Shown piece after piece: positions 1 through 8,858 of a DNA stretch of 64,000 nucleotides (within the stretch, counting starts at the first letter, position 1; each line of letters begins with the position of its first letter). The DNA is from Chersky-840 sp035532735 (GTDB lineage: Bacteria > Actinomycetota > Acidimicrobiia > Acidimicrobiales > UBA8190). The notes under the pieces are model-generated. The model did not search any database, was not told the origin of the DNA, and saw only the letters and a program-made list of their open reading frames with translations. The position numbers were made by a program, and so were the translations under genes. The DNA lies in assembly GCA_035532735.1 (NCBI GenBank), contig DATKQM010000063.1, forward strand, positions 1 through 64,000. The letters run 5' to 3'.

Positions 1-2
1 AG

Positions 3-155
3 GTCCGGGCCCAACGTGCCGAGACCCTCGATGCCGCCTACGCGGCGAACCCAGACCGGTTCCGCCATCGCCGGCCGCAGCCGCCAAAGCTTCCCACCGT
101 GGCGTGGATCAACGAGCCGATTCCACAAGAGGAGGTTGCACGGAAGGCGTCATAA
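3..155 (+). CDS. IS3-family transposase (OrfB), C-terminal end, cut by window edge
   Basis: This frame is open from the first bases to a TAA at 153-155 and gives about 50 residues. They contain the run DAAYAANPDRF and then the PP-LPTVAWIN-P segment typical of the extreme C-terminus of IS3-family DDE transposases. The catalytic core lies outside the window. The 20-30 bases after the stop (about 160-185, TGTCTCAAAT...TGACAGG) resemble the terminal repeat seen beside such genes, so the right end of the element is probably here. Family assignment is by eye from the tail only. Confidence 0.7.
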   Translation, partial: VRAQRAETLDAAYAANPDRFRHRRPQPPKLPTVAWINEPIPQEEVARKAS

Positions 156-371
156 GAACGTGTCTCAAATCGCTTGACAGGTTCCGTTTCGACCCCGTAG
201 AGCAGGATCGGCAGCACATCCCGGTGGCACCCAACACATATTGAGTCGACGCTGGCCTCACTCCTCCCTCAGCTGCATCTCACTGTTGGACTGAGCCCTT
301 GCCTCCCATGGCCCGCCGAGGCATCATCGGACGCCCTTGTTCCGACCTGCAGGGCGAAAGGAGACTGCGTC

Positions 372-713
372 GTGATACGAGAAGAAGTGTCGAGACTTCT
401 CACGATTGAAGAGCGCCACCGGCGCCTGCTGGCTCGCCTATTACTGGCGCTCGGGCTGTCCATCGTGGTCTTCGTCGGCGGCACGGTGCTCACTTGGGCG
501 TTTGAGAGTGGGCACAAGGGCGGCGACATCAACGGATTCGGTGATGCTGCCTTTTTCTCTGTCGTGCAAATGCTGACCGTTTCGTCCCAGATCAAGAACC
601 CGCTGACGTGGCCCGGCAGGATCGTCGATATTGGACTAGAGGTGTGGGCTGTCTTCGTCATCACAGTGGTGGCGGGCAGCTTTGCGACATTCTTCAACTC
701 GGGTGACAGTTAG
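372..713 (+). CDS. Small two-helix membrane protein resembling a K+ channel pore module without the filter motif
   Basis: A 113-residue protein starts at a GTG placed 9-10 bases after AAAGGAG. It has a charged N-terminus (REEVSRLLTIEERHRR), a first hydrophobic helix at about residues 21-45, a loop containing FFSVVQMLTVSS, and a second helix at about 83-108. The helix / short pore-like helix / helix plan and the segment FFSVVQMLTVSS followed by GRIVDIGLEVWAVFVIT match the Ion_trans_2 fold. Where TVGYGD should stand there is TVSSQIKN, so K+ selectivity is not expected. It may be a degenerate channel subunit or an unrelated two-helix protein. It stands alone downstream of an IS3 end. Confidence 0.6.
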   Translation: MIREEVSRLLTIEERHRRLLARLLLALGLSIVVFVGGTVLTWAFESGHKGGDINGFGDAAFFSVVQMLTVSSQIKNPLTWPGRIVDIGLEVWAVFVITVVAGSFATFFNSGDS

Positions 714-812
714 CCTGGACACGGATGATGAATCATCCGTCGGCGCCTTGGTTTGGTGATGTTGGCAGCGCCCGGCAGGTCACCGTCTGAGTTCAGTGGT
801 TTGGGTTCCGCT

Positions 813-1103
813 TCAGTGCCTGAAGCCCGCTGCTACTTGCCCGGCGACTGTCTTGGCATTCTGGGCCACTTGGGAATCACCCACCTGCACCGCTGCCCCC
901 CGCAATGCGTCTGGAACCTCGGCGTCGTGAAGCATGCCGGCTGCCTTGTGAGTTGCGGCCTTCGCAACGGTAGGAGCCTTGTCAATCACGCCATGCGCTA
1001 CTCGGGCCGTCTTGCGCCGGGCACCAGACGCCATATCCATGACTGAGCCACCCACCATTCCCGTCAAGGCGCCGACGATGAGACCTTTCCAAGCGTTCTT
1101 CAT
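813..1103 (-). CDS. Small glycine-rich membrane-associated protein, YtxH-like
   Basis: The gene encodes 96 residues starting MKNAWKG. This start is preceded by GGCAGGAAG six bases upstream; a longer reading from 1133 adds ten residues without a good ribosome site. The N-terminus has a short glycine-zipper helix (LIVGALTGMVGGSVMDM) and the rest is Ala/Lys/Val-rich amphipathic sequence (KAPTVAKAATHKAA), as in YtxH-type general stress or envelope proteins. It sits with two other small minus-strand genes. The function is not known, and the family call rests on composition. Confidence 0.5.
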   Translation of the reverse strand: MKNAWKGLIVGALTGMVGGSVMDMASGARRKTARVAHGVIDKAPTVAKAATHKAAGMLHDAEVPDALRGAAVQVGDSQVAQNAKTVAGQVAAGFRH

Positions 1104-1171
1104 GAAGCTTCCTGCCTTCCCATTCTTAGTCATCCGGGTACCAGAGCCTTTGCCCCGACGATCGTGCCGGA

Positions 1172-1309
1172 CTACTTGCGTTTGACGGCGTCCTTGACGT
1201 TCGACACGGCGTCCTTGACCTTCTCGCCCGCATCTTTGAGAGACGCCTTCGTTTCGTCAGTCTTGCCTGAGCACCGGCATGCGACACCACTCTCCTTTGC
1301 CTCCAGTGG
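1172..1309 (-). pseudogene. CsbD-like stress protein remnant (C-terminal half)
   Basis: The minus strand reads GKTDETKASLKDAGEKV followed by KDAVSNVKDAVKRK and a TAG at 1172-1174. This is the charged, low-complexity C-terminus of CsbD/YjbJ-type stress proteins. The frame runs up to a TGA at 1310-1312 without a plausible ATG or GTG, and the sequence upstream of GKTDE (CRCS...) does not look like CsbD. The N-terminal half therefore appears lost or shifted out of frame. Confidence 0.45.
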
Positions 1310-1531
1310 TCACGGACAGGCGCGGACGGCTCGGAATATTCTGCATCTCGAAGGTGCCCTTCTGGTTCGGGTTGCTGTGCCTTCGATAAGCAGCAGTTTC
1401 CCTTACCGGGAGGGCGTTTTCGCTGACGCGCCCGCTCAGGGCGGCTGAGTTACTGAAAAGTCCGGGCTAGTAGACCGTTCCAAGAGAAGCGTTTGCTCAA
1501 GCAGATGCTTGTCTTGCGACTCGAGGCCCGT

Positions 1532-1795
1532 TTAGTGGACCTCTTCATGCACCTCAGCCGTGCGACCTGCTGTGTCGGTCACTTGCTTGTCGTAGGTGCG
1601 GTTGGGACTGCCAGCCGGACGACGAGACGTGGCGAAGATCGCTGTCGAGATGGCCAGACCTACCGCTCCGACGACCATGAGGATGACCCCCACCGTGGAC
1701 AGCCGGAAGCCATGACCTTGACTGGTCACCGCCCAATACATGACGGCACCCACCGCGATTGAGATCATGCTGAAGACCATTCCTGCTAAACCCAT
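1532..1795 (-). CDS. Small two-helix membrane protein (DUF6458-like)
   Basis: The product has 87 residues and starts MGLAGMVFS. An ATG at 1810 in the same frame is possible, but the 1795 start has GGAGG eight bases upstream. Two hydrophobic helices at about residues 4-22 and 32-54 are joined by a short loop (TSQGHGFRL). A polar tail with NRTYDKQVTD follows. Small actinobacterial proteins with this plan (DUF6458) are common and uncharacterised. The gene is minus-strand and separate from its neighbours. Confidence 0.6.
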   Translation of the reverse strand: MGLAGMVFSMISIAVGAVMYWAVTSQGHGFRLSTVGVILMVVGAVGLAISTAIFATSRRPAGSPNRTYDKQVTDTAGRTAEVHEEVH

Positions 1796-2688
1796 TTGTT
1801 GTGCCTCCATCTCGTTGCCCCGGCCATCGGCCAGGGAGCGAAAGAGGCGGGGTCTGGGACCCTTCAGCCCTCTCACGGTAGCACAGACGCCACTTTAGGT
1901 GTAGCGGAGCGACATTCCGGGAACGCTGCCGACTTTGCTCGCGTTCGCCTGCGGGACCCGCGGCGAAGTCGTGCTTCCGGACCAGGACTGTCTACCTGGC
2001 GTGCCCGAGACAATTGGGGATCTTTGCACCCCGTCGTCGCGGATTGTTCAGACGTGGGGCACGGATCGTGGCCATTTATAGCAAGGGTGCTTTCCTGTGT
2101 GACTCCAACGGGTGCCACAGCGCCCTGGTCCTGCTCGGTCCTGCCGAGAGATTCGCTGTGCCCCGCCAAAGACACGATTCCGGACCGCGGCCAAGGGTTG
2201 GAGGACCGGACGACCGACCATCAGGACCGTGACCTCTGTTCGACACACTCTCGGGGCAACAGCTGGCCTGAATCGGCGAGGGGCGCCGGTGGGGCGCAGG
2301 GACCCTGGGGGCCAGCAATCCCTACGCGCCACCGCTCCTGCCCCCGTAGGTGTCCCCATGGGCATTCCCCCCGAGGCGACGAGACGGCGCCGATCCGGAA
2401 CCCACCTGCGGTCATCGTACGCCTGGGGTTCTTGGAACGGCAGAGGCCGAAGGTCCCAATCACGTGAACTACCCCGCTCGGCGTAATCGGCGCCGCAGGG
2501 TCCTTCTCCGGTTTCTTTAGGACGCGATTTGCCGCGCCACGCCCTCGCACGCCGCAGGTCTCAGTGCCGGGAGGGGACTGGACCCTCTGGGGATTAGTAC
2601 AATCCGATCGAGCCTCCAAGTGACGATCGTGGAGGCATATGGAGATTCTCCGGGACAACCAGGCGCAAATCCCGGTTTCTCGCTGCAA
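1796..2688. other. Intergenic stretch without a recognisable gene
   Basis: About 890 bases lie between the small membrane protein and the first GAF-ANTAR gene. All six frames contain only open runs with skewed composition (Arg/Pro/Ser-rich) and no family motif, and no start has a good ribosome site. I see no tRNA, array or IS end here. Upstream promoters of the small gene may lie near 1800-1900. Confidence 0.5.
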
Positions 2689-3456
2689 TCAGGACGTGGG
2701 TTTCGTTTCCCGCCCGCGATGTTCCGCACCTACTACGAGGTGCAGCTCGGCCGGCGCGAGCGAGTGGTCGATGATGGCGCGGGCCACAACGCTCAACAGA
2801 GTGCGATGGCCCCGGGCGTAGCTTCGGAGCAAGGCGAACGCCTCGTCCATGTTCACTTGTCGCCTCTCGGCCACGATGCCTTTGGCTTGCTCGAGCACGA
2901 TTCGAGAATTGAGCGCACCTTGGAGCTGACCCGCCAGGTCGGTTCCGTGCTTCACGGCGCGCTCCTGGAGAATTCCGATAGTGGCCACGTCGGCGAGGGC
3001 TTGCGTGAGGTTCACATCTTCTGATGAGAGCTCGCGCGGTTCGGAGCTGAAGATGTTCATGGCTCCGATCACGTCACTGCGCAACCGTAACGGCAGGGCG
3101 TGCACCATCTGGAACCCGGCTTCCCGGGCCTCGGAAGCGAACAGCGGCCAGCGATCCTCGGCGCCGTCAAGTCGCTGGTTCAGAACCTGCTGACCGGTGC
3201 GCACACAATCCCTGCAAGGGCCCTCGTCATTCTGGACCTCGATCAGCTCGAGCGCACGCATGCGCTCGGTCGAAGACGCCATGACCCGAAGCTCACCTCG
3301 GGTGGAAGCCAAAGCCAGGCCCACTTCGGCCGAGTCCAGCAGCTCTGCGCAGCGCTCGACCAAGACCGACATGAAGTCGATGAGATCGAAGTCGGCCACC
3401 AGTGTGTCGGCCAGTTCGACAAAGGTCCGAGCCAGCCACTCCTGTTTATGATCCAT
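2689..3456 (-). CDS. GAF-ANTAR protein (putative RNA-binding antiterminator)
   Basis: The product has about 255 residues, taking the ATG at 3456 (MDHKQEWLART). The GAF domain spans about residues 10-160: FVELADTLV...LVERCAELL, a CRDC motif, and ALPLRLRSDVIGAMNIF. The C-terminal ANTAR domain (about 175-235) has ALNSRIVLEQAKGI and a three-helix bundle ending near RTLLSVVARAI. ANTAR domains bind paired RNA hairpins and prevent termination; here a small ligand or redox signal on GAF probably controls this. An unrelated 36-residue extension is possible from 3564. A second GAF-ANTAR gene lies 144 bases upstream on the same strand, so the two probably act together. Confidence 0.85.
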   Translation of the reverse strand: MDHKQEWLARTFVELADTLVADFDLIDFMSVLVERCAELLDSAEVGLALASTRGELRVMASSTERMRALELIEVQNDEGPCRDCVRTGQQVLNQRLDGAEDRWPLFASEAREAGFQMVHALPLRLRSDVIGAMNIFSSEPRELSSEDVNLTQALADVATIGILQERAVKHGTDLAGQLQGALNSRIVLEQAKGIVAERRQVNMDEAFALLRSYARGHRTLLSVVARAIIDHSLAPAELHLVVGAEHRGRETKPTS

Positions 3457-3600
3457 GGTCTTTCTGTTCCATGGCCACGTCCAGAGCCTCAGAGTCCGGG
3501 CAAGTTCCCGGCGGCTCTTGTACCGGAAGCCCTCTGCCCACTTTGCCACAGATCGGGACGTCAAGGAACCTCATCCCGCCTGCCTGTCTGTGCTGGGGCG

Positions 3601-4305
3601 TCACGGTTCTTCGAACCTGAGGTCTCCCGTGACCACGTCGGTGGCCACCTGTTCAATGGGCTGCTCGGCTCCGAAGGCGTACCCTCGCAGCCGGACCAGG
3701 GCTTCACCGACATCGCAGTTGAGCTGGATAGAGATCATCCCCGTGGCCTGGTGGACGACAGCCCGGTAGTCGTCGACCTCGAGTCCCCACGCCAAGGTCT
3801 CCGAGCCAACACCGGCTTGGATATCAAGGACTTGGTCGGTGACCAGGTCAGCGACCAGGAGCGCGGCGGAGAGCTCCTCACCTGACAAGACGCCGGGTTG
3901 ATCGCGGTAGAGGACGAGCACGCCGAGCTTGATCGCTCCCACCTGCAAGGGGAGCGCGTAGATACCGTGGATTGCGGCGTCAGCGAGCCCATGGGTGAAC
4001 TGGGGCCAGCGATCAGTAAAGAACGTAAGATCGTCCACCAGGACCGGCCTGCCCTCGGCAAAGGCGTCGCTGGCGGGACCCTCACCCAAGGTGAATTCCA
4101 GGTCCCGCACGGCCTCCGAGACGCCGTAGAAACCCGCCACGCTCGGAACCGCATCTTCGCCCATCAACACCACAGCGGCGCCACTCATCCGAAGCGGCTC
4201 GGTGGCGCTGCGACAAACGTTCGTAAGCGACGCCGACTCATCCTCGGAGCCGGCGATCAACTCAGCCAGAAACTGGTCGGCGTCTTCGGCTCTCATTGTC
4301 GCCAA
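3601..4305 (-). CDS. GAF-ANTAR protein, second of a pair
   Basis: The product has 234 residues from a TTG at 4305; an in-frame ATG at 4296 is equally plausible, as neither has a strong ribosome site. The GAF domain covers about residues 20-160 (GFYGVSEAV, FTLGEGPASDAF, YALPLQVGAIKLGVLVLYR). The ANTAR segment covers about 175-230 (AVVHQATGMISIQL, then EALVRLRGYAF). LGEGP is the conserved turn of actinobacterial GAF-ANTAR proteins. Stand-alone GAF-ANTAR genes are often stress- or growth-phase-regulated. It differs clearly in sequence from the neighbour, so this is an old duplication or a functional pair rather than a recent copy. Confidence 0.85.
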   Translation of the reverse strand: MATMRAEDADQFLAELIAGSEDESASLTNVCRSATEPLRMSGAAVVLMGEDAVPSVAGFYGVSEAVRDLEFTLGEGPASDAFAEGRPVLVDDLTFFTDRWPQFTHGLADAAIHGIYALPLQVGAIKLGVLVLYRDQPGVLSGEELSAALLVADLVTDQVLDIQAGVGSETLAWGLEVDDYRAVVHQATGMISIQLNCDVGEALVRLRGYAFGAEQPIEQVATDVVTGDLRFEEP

Positions 4306-4602
4306 GCGCTTCTTATCGACTCTGGCACCAACGAAGCACCGGTCATGTGGCGAAAGGACCTCGGTCTAGCCCTGGAGATCCTTGGAATCGACGCCGCGTT
4401 GCATGGTCGACGGGCCGCCGTGTCCTGCGTCTGATGACGAATGCGGACCTGGGCGAGCATGAGCCGCCGGTGGCGTTCGAGGTCGTCACTCCCTCCGCGT
4501 GGCCACCACGCCATGGAGACGAAACGCTGAAAGCCTGGCAGCCGCGTTCAGGACAGCTGGCGTTACGCATCGCCCTGAATTCGCCCTGTGGTGAGGTGGT
4601 TC

Positions 4603-5178
4603 TCAACACTCACCGGGAGGATCTGTCGTCCCGATCGGGTTCCGGCCTGGGGGCAGATCATCGGACACCAGGAAGCTGTTCTTGGTAAGGCGGGCGCTCC
4701 GGAGGGCCAGAACCATGGCCGCGTCGATGTCGGGGCGTCCAGCGCGCACCGGTGACCCCCAAGTCGAAGCACGTTGGATTCCGGAGGTACCCGCCAGCCC
4801 TAGCTGGCCTCGGCCTCGCGCCACCGCGGCCGGAACCTGCGAACTTTGGTCGGTAACCATGGTCCTCCGAAGGGCCACGAACATGGCTACATCGATGTCG
4901 GGGCGCCCAGCGAGCGTCAATGACTCACCTTGGGCGTCGTCACCGGGGAGAGGGATTGGCTGGCCCGATGCGGGACTGAACTGTTCGAGTTGGCGAAATG
5001 TCTGATCCGATCGTCGATCAGAGGTGCCAGGCAACAAGCGGTCCACCTCTAGGACTGGCGCTGCCAGATGGACTTTGGACCCGTCCATGGTTTCAACAGC
5101 AACGGAACTGTCCAACTCACACCCATCGACCCCGGGGTTCTCTTCGAAGGGGTCAGTGGGCCCCGGTATTTGGTCCAT
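4603..5178 (-). CDS. Hypothetical protein with two copies of a GRPDID module
   Basis: The frame encodes 191 residues from an ATG with GAGGAAAGGG eight bases upstream. It contains two related segments, LAGRPDIDVAMFVALRR near residues 88-104 and RAGRPDIDAAMVLALRS near 144-160, exactly 56 codons apart. The rest is polar and Pro/Ser/Gly-rich with no signal peptide or membrane helix. I do not recognise a family. The good ribosome site and the protein-level repeat favour a real gene, but its composition is odd and it sits in a mobile-element region. Confidence 0.4.
   Translation of the reverse strand: MDQIPGPTDPFEENPGVDGCELDSSVAVETMDGSKVHLAAPVLEVDRLLPGTSDRRSDQTFRQLEQFSPASGQPIPLPGDDAQGESLTLAGRPDIDVAMFVALRRTMVTDQSSQVPAAVARGRGQLGLAGTSGIQRASTWGSPVRAGRPDIDAAMVLALRSARLTKNSFLVSDDLPPGRNPIGTTDPPGEC
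4697..4915. repeat. Two 51-bp direct repeats, 168 bp apart
   Basis: Copies at 4697-4747 and 4865-4915 match at 42 of 51 positions by my alignment. Both contain the identical core CGATGTCGGGGCG. The 168-base period keeps the reading frame of the minus-strand gene around them, so they encode its two GRPDID segments. Confidence 0.7.
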
Positions 5179-5544
5179 AAAATCGCCCTTTCCTCGGCGC
5201 CCCTTTGGGGCGCGACGTCAGGGTCTCGGACGACATCATTGGTGGCCAACCCGGCCTGCGCAGAGCATACGCCTGCAAAGCATGCCCCACCATGACAGCC
5301 ATCCGCCGTCTCGATGGTTGGGACTTTCGGCCCTGTTAGTCACGCCGTCGGGGGCCGACGACAATATTACTGACTTGGAATGTCGGCCTGGCCACCGATC
5401 AGACCGGCCACCAAAGCCGAACAGGATTCGGGCAGCCATTTTCAGAGGTCCATTGGCACGGAAAGTTCCATTTGGCCAAAAGTCCAACCCTGCAAGGTCG
5501 TTTCCTGTCCCCGTCGCGCATCCCTCAGCCTTCGAGCGCTAGGT

Positions 5545-5712
5545 CCTACTCACGCTCGGGTTTGTCAGCGTCACTCTCGGGACTGCATCCGGGGCCCGTA
5601 ACGTCGGCACCAACGCAGCGATGGGTATTGGTGTGCCTCGAGCACTGTCCATTAGGAAGCTGCTGGGGTCCTCGGGCTCGTGTCGATGCCGGACAAAGGA
5701 GGAGGGACCCAG
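5545..5712 (+). ncRNA. Candidate left-end noncoding RNA (bridge-RNA position) of the IS110 element
   Basis: IS110-group elements carry a noncoding left end that is transcribed into a structured bridge RNA pairing with donor and target DNA. Here about 170 bases in front of the transposase ATG at 5713 have no gene. They contain short complementary runs (for example CCTCGGGCTCG near 5671-5681 and CGAGCGCTAGG near 5534). I cannot fold it or find the guide loops by eye. The call rests on position and family knowledge only. Confidence 0.25.
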
Positions 5713-6932
5713 ATGGTCTTCGTAGGGGTGGATTGGGCTGAGGCCCACCACGACGTGTATGTGGAGGACGAGGACGGCAAACGCATCGGCGGCGGTCGTC
5801 TTCCCGAAGGAGTGGAGGGCATTGCCCGCTTCCACGATCTGGTCGGTGACCACGTCGAGGAGCCGGGTGAAGTGGTCATCGGGATCGAGACCGATCGGGG
5901 TCTGTTCGTGACCGCCCTGGTTGCGGCGGGCTACGAGGTGTTCGCCGTCAACCCGATGTCCACGTCGCGCTACCGGGACCGGCATTCGACTTCGGGGGCG
6001 AAGTCCGATCCCGGAGACGCCAAGGTGCTGGCCGACATGGTCCGTACCGACCGCCACAACCACCGGCCGGTGGCGGCTGACTCAGAGACGGTACAGGTAG
6101 TCAAGGTGTTGGCCCGGGCCCATCAGACGATGGTGTGGTCGAGGAAGCGCCAGACGAACCTGCTGCGCTCGACGTTGCGGGAGTTCTACCCCGCCGCGCT
6201 GGTGGCATTCGACGACCTGGCCAGCGGCGACGCGCTCGAAGTGCTCCGCATGGCGCCGACCCCGGAGCTGGGTCAGACCCTGTCAGTGTCGAAGATCGCT
6301 TCGGCATTGCGCCGGGGCGGCCGACAGCGCCGGATTGAGGTCCGGGCGGCTGAGATCCAAGGGGCTCTGCTCTCCGAGCAGCTCGCCGCTCCCGCCGCGG
6401 TGTCGAGCGCATTGGGGCGTCGGTGACTGCCAGTGTGGCCGTGATCGCCACCATGGTCGCCCAGATCGCCACCCTGGCCGAGGAGCTCGAAGCGGGTTTT
6501 GAGCAGCACCCGGATGCCAAGGTGGTCCGATCCCTGCCAGGACTAGGGACCATCCTCGGCGCCCGGGTGCTGGGCGAGTTCGGCGATGAGCCGAATCGCT
6601 ACTGCACCGCCAAGTCTCGCAAGAACTACGCCGGCACGTCACCGATCACCCGAGCCTCGGGCACCAAGCGAGTCGTGCTCGCCCGCTACGCACGAAACCA
6701 TCGCCTGGCCGATGCGATCTACCTCTGGGCCTTCGCCGCTCTCAGCGCGTCACCTGGAGCCCGGACCTTCTACGACACCCGAAGGGCTGCCGGTGACACC
6801 CATCACGCTGCCCTCCGGGCCCTCGGCAATCGACTGGTCGGCATCCTCCACGGCTGTCTCGAGCACCACAGCGTCTACAACGAGACCGTCGGCTGGGGTC
6901 ACCGGACGGCCCAACTTGCCGAGGTCGCTTGA
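5713..6932 (+). pseudogene. IS110-family transposase, interrupted by one frameshift
   Basis: Frame one runs 5713-6426 and starts MVFVGVDWAE after AAAGGAGGAGGG. It carries the RuvC-like DEDD set: D in GVDW (residue 7), E in VIGIETDRG, and two D in KSDPGDAK. Frame two runs to 6932 and holds the Transposase_20 domain (VRSLPGLGTILGARVLGEFG, YAGTSPITRASG). Near 6400-6425 frame one ends ALGRR-stop, while the other frame reads VERIGASVTASV, the expected continuation. Joined, they give about 405 residues, the normal IS110 length. Either a short insertion (GT near 6403) inactivated it, or the shift is translational; IS110 does not usually use frameshifting. The exact element ends were not found. Confidence 0.85.
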
Positions 6933-7207
6933 CATTTGTGCCCGTGGGATGTCTAGGTTTGGCAAACCACCCGCGTAACCGGACCCCGCAACTGCGCCGG
7001 GGTGCGCTCGGCGCGTGGCCGGCAACAGCTGAACCACAGCCACCCGAGGTATCACGCCCCTTCGGCCCAAATAGGGTCAACGTGCGTGGCTGTCTCTGTC
7101 GGCGGATTCGAGCGCAACGCGCGAGACGAGCGATACGACACGAGATCACCATCCTGACAAGTCCAAACGTTGCGTTTTTTGAACGGTGAACGCAGGGGTC
7201 TCAGGGG
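6933..7207. other. IS110 right flank and spacer to tRNA-Val, no gene seen
   Basis: About 275 bases follow the transposase stop. No open frame here shows a family motif. The right end of the IS110 element must fall in this stretch, but IS110 ends lack long inverted repeats and I cannot place it. The promoter of tRNA-Val is on the other side, beyond 7281. Confidence 0.4.
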
Positions 7208-7281
7208 TGGGCGCAGGGGGACTCGAACCCTCGACCTCAGCCGTGTGAAGGCTGCGCTCTAACCAACTGAGCTATGCGCCC
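7208..7281 (-). tRNA. tRNA-Val, anticodon CAC
   Basis: The minus strand folds as a full cloverleaf. The acceptor arm is GGGCGCA with TGCGCCC and discriminator A, and the D-arm is AGCTCAGTTGGTTAGAGC. The anticodon stem is CAGCC/GGCTG around loop TTCACAC, so the anticodon is CAC, reading GTG valine codons. The T-arm is AGGGTTCGAGTCCCCCT. The CCA end is not encoded. It lies between the IS110 region and the cobalamin operon, so the nearby mobile DNA may have entered beside a tRNA gene. Confidence 0.95.
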
Positions 7282-7364
7282 GGAACCCGCGATGGTACCG
7301 CGTCGTGCCCGTCCGAAGCGTGCCTGGTGGTCCGAAAGCTCTGCTGAGTCCAATCCCTCGACCC

Positions 7365-8858
7365 TCATGTCGAGGAAAAGCGCAGCGGAGGGTGATTCTC
7401 GGTGTGACCCTCGATGATCCTTTCCATCGCCTCGGTATCCAGATGCTCAGCCACCATGACAGCCAGTCGCTCGAATCGGGCTTCGCGAATTTCCGCAAAC
7501 CGACAGTCAGAGGACACCGTGAAGCGCCGGTTCGTGCGCCCTGCGACATCGGTCAGAAACGCTCGTCGGAAACCGTCGTTCTCGAACAATCCGTGCCACG
7601 ACGTGCCGGTCACCGGGCCGACACGACAGCCTTCGTCGGCGAAGAGATGGTCGCCACCCAGTCGCTGCACCACGCCGTGGTGGATCTCGTATCCCTCGAC
7701 GACGCTGCCGTCACTGAGGACACGACGCGGTCGGGACACAATCTTGTCGGCACCGAACGTCGTCCTCACGGGCAACAGGTCGAGGCCTTCCACGATGCCC
7801 AGTCCGCCTTCGACCTCGTCGTCGATCGAGCCACCCAGCATCTGATAACCGCCGCAGATTCCGAGGATGGGGCGCTGTGCTCGGGCCCGCTCCTCGAGGG
7901 CGACGTCGATCCCCCGGCTCCGCATCCATTCGAGATCGTCAACGGTGGCCCGCGTGCCGGGGAGGATCACGAGGTCAGCATCGGCGAGCTCCTGTGGACG
8001 GGCCACGAAGCGCACGGCCACACCGGGCTCGGCAGCCAGAGGATCAAGATCGGTGAGGTTGCTGGCGCGCGGCAGGCGGACGACTCCCACCCGCAACGTC
8101 TCCTCTCCGAGCGGTTGGCCCGGATCACGGTACGCGCCCGGATCGGGGCGGTCCTCCTCGTCGATCCAGAGGTCTTCCACGAAGGGCAGGACCCCGAGCG
8201 CGGGTCGCCCCGTCAAGGTCCGGAGCATGGCCAGACCGGGCTCGAGAAGGCCACGATCCCCACGGAACCGGTTCACCACGAATCCCTGCACGTGGCGCTG
8301 ATCCTCGTCGTCGAGCAGGGCGAGGGTTCCTACCAACGACGCGAACATCCCACCCCGGTCGATGTCGCTGACCACCACCACGGGCGCACCCACCGCCCGG
8401 GCGAACCCGAGGTTCACGATGTCGAAGGAGCGGAGATTGATCTCGGCCGGACTCCCGGCCCCTTCGCAGATCACGACGTCGAATCGCGCCTCCAACTGGC
8501 GAAAGGCGTCGACGACGACGTCGAGGAGGCTCTCCTTCTCGTTCCAGTACTTCCTGGCCTCCATCTCCCCCACCGCTCGTCCGAGGACGACCACCTGGCT
8601 CCGGGAGTCGGTGCCCGGCTTGAGCAGAACTGGGTTCATGATCGCCTCGGGCTCGACCCGGGCCGCTTGGGCCTGGGACGCCTGGGCGCGACCGATCTCG
8701 CGCCCGTCACCGGTCACGAAGGAGTTCAACGACATGTTCTGGGCCTTGAAGGGAGCGACCGAGATGCCCTTCGTCGCACACCAACGACACAGTCCGGCGA
8801 CAAGTGTGCTCTTGCCCGCACCCGATGAGGTGCCAGCGACGAGGATGCTGCCTTTCAA
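7365..8858 (-). CDS. cobQ: Cobyric acid synthase (adenosylcobyrate a,c-diamide amidotransferase)
   Basis: The enzyme amidates peripheral carboxylates b, d, e and g of adenosylcobyrinic acid a,c-diamide, using glutamine and ATP. The 497-residue product starts at a TTG that overlaps the TGA of cobT (TTGA), and the length is normal. The N-terminal dethiobiotin-synthetase-like domain has the P-loop GTSSGAGKS and FKAQNMSLNS. The C-terminal triad-type amidotransferase domain has GICGGYQMLGG with the Cys nucleophile and GYEIHHG. It is the last gene of the cobalamin operon. The longer ATG-started reading in this frame (from 9182) is a shadow of cobT. Confidence 0.95.
   Translation of the reverse strand: MKGSILVAGTSSGAGKSTLVAGLCRWCATKGISVAPFKAQNMSLNSFVTGDGREIGRAQASQAQAARVEPEAIMNPVLLKPGTDSRSQVVVLGRAVGEMEARKYWNEKESLLDVVVDAFRQLEARFDVVICEGAGSPAEINLRSFDIVNLGFARAVGAPVVVVSDIDRGGMFASLVGTLALLDDEDQRHVQGFVVNRFRGDRGLLEPGLAMLRTLTGRPALGVLPFVEDLWIDEEDRPDPGAYRDPGQPLGEETLRVGVVRLPRASNLTDLDPLAAEPGVAVRFVARPQELADADLVILPGTRATVDDLEWMRSRGIDVALEERARAQRPILGICGGYQMLGGSIDDEVEGGLGIVEGLDLLPVRTTFGADKIVSRPRRVLSDGSVVEGYEIHHGVVQRLGGDHLFADEGCRVGPVTGTSWHGLFENDGFRRAFLTDVAGRTNRRFTVSSDCRFAEIREARFERLAVMVAEHLDTEAMERIIEGHTENHPPLRFSST

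Noticed and set aside
269..697. Minus-strand frame opposite the channel-like gene
   Set aside because: Ser/Pro/Arg-rich with no motif or ribosome site, while the plus strand has a good site and membrane helices.
2221..2688. 155-codon minus-strand frame in the gene-free stretch
   Set aside because: No recognisable motif, unusual composition and no credible start.
7305..8828. 507-codon plus-strand frame opposite cobQ
   Set aside because: It is an antisense shadow with His/Asp/Pro-rich composition typical of GC-rich genes read on the wrong strand.
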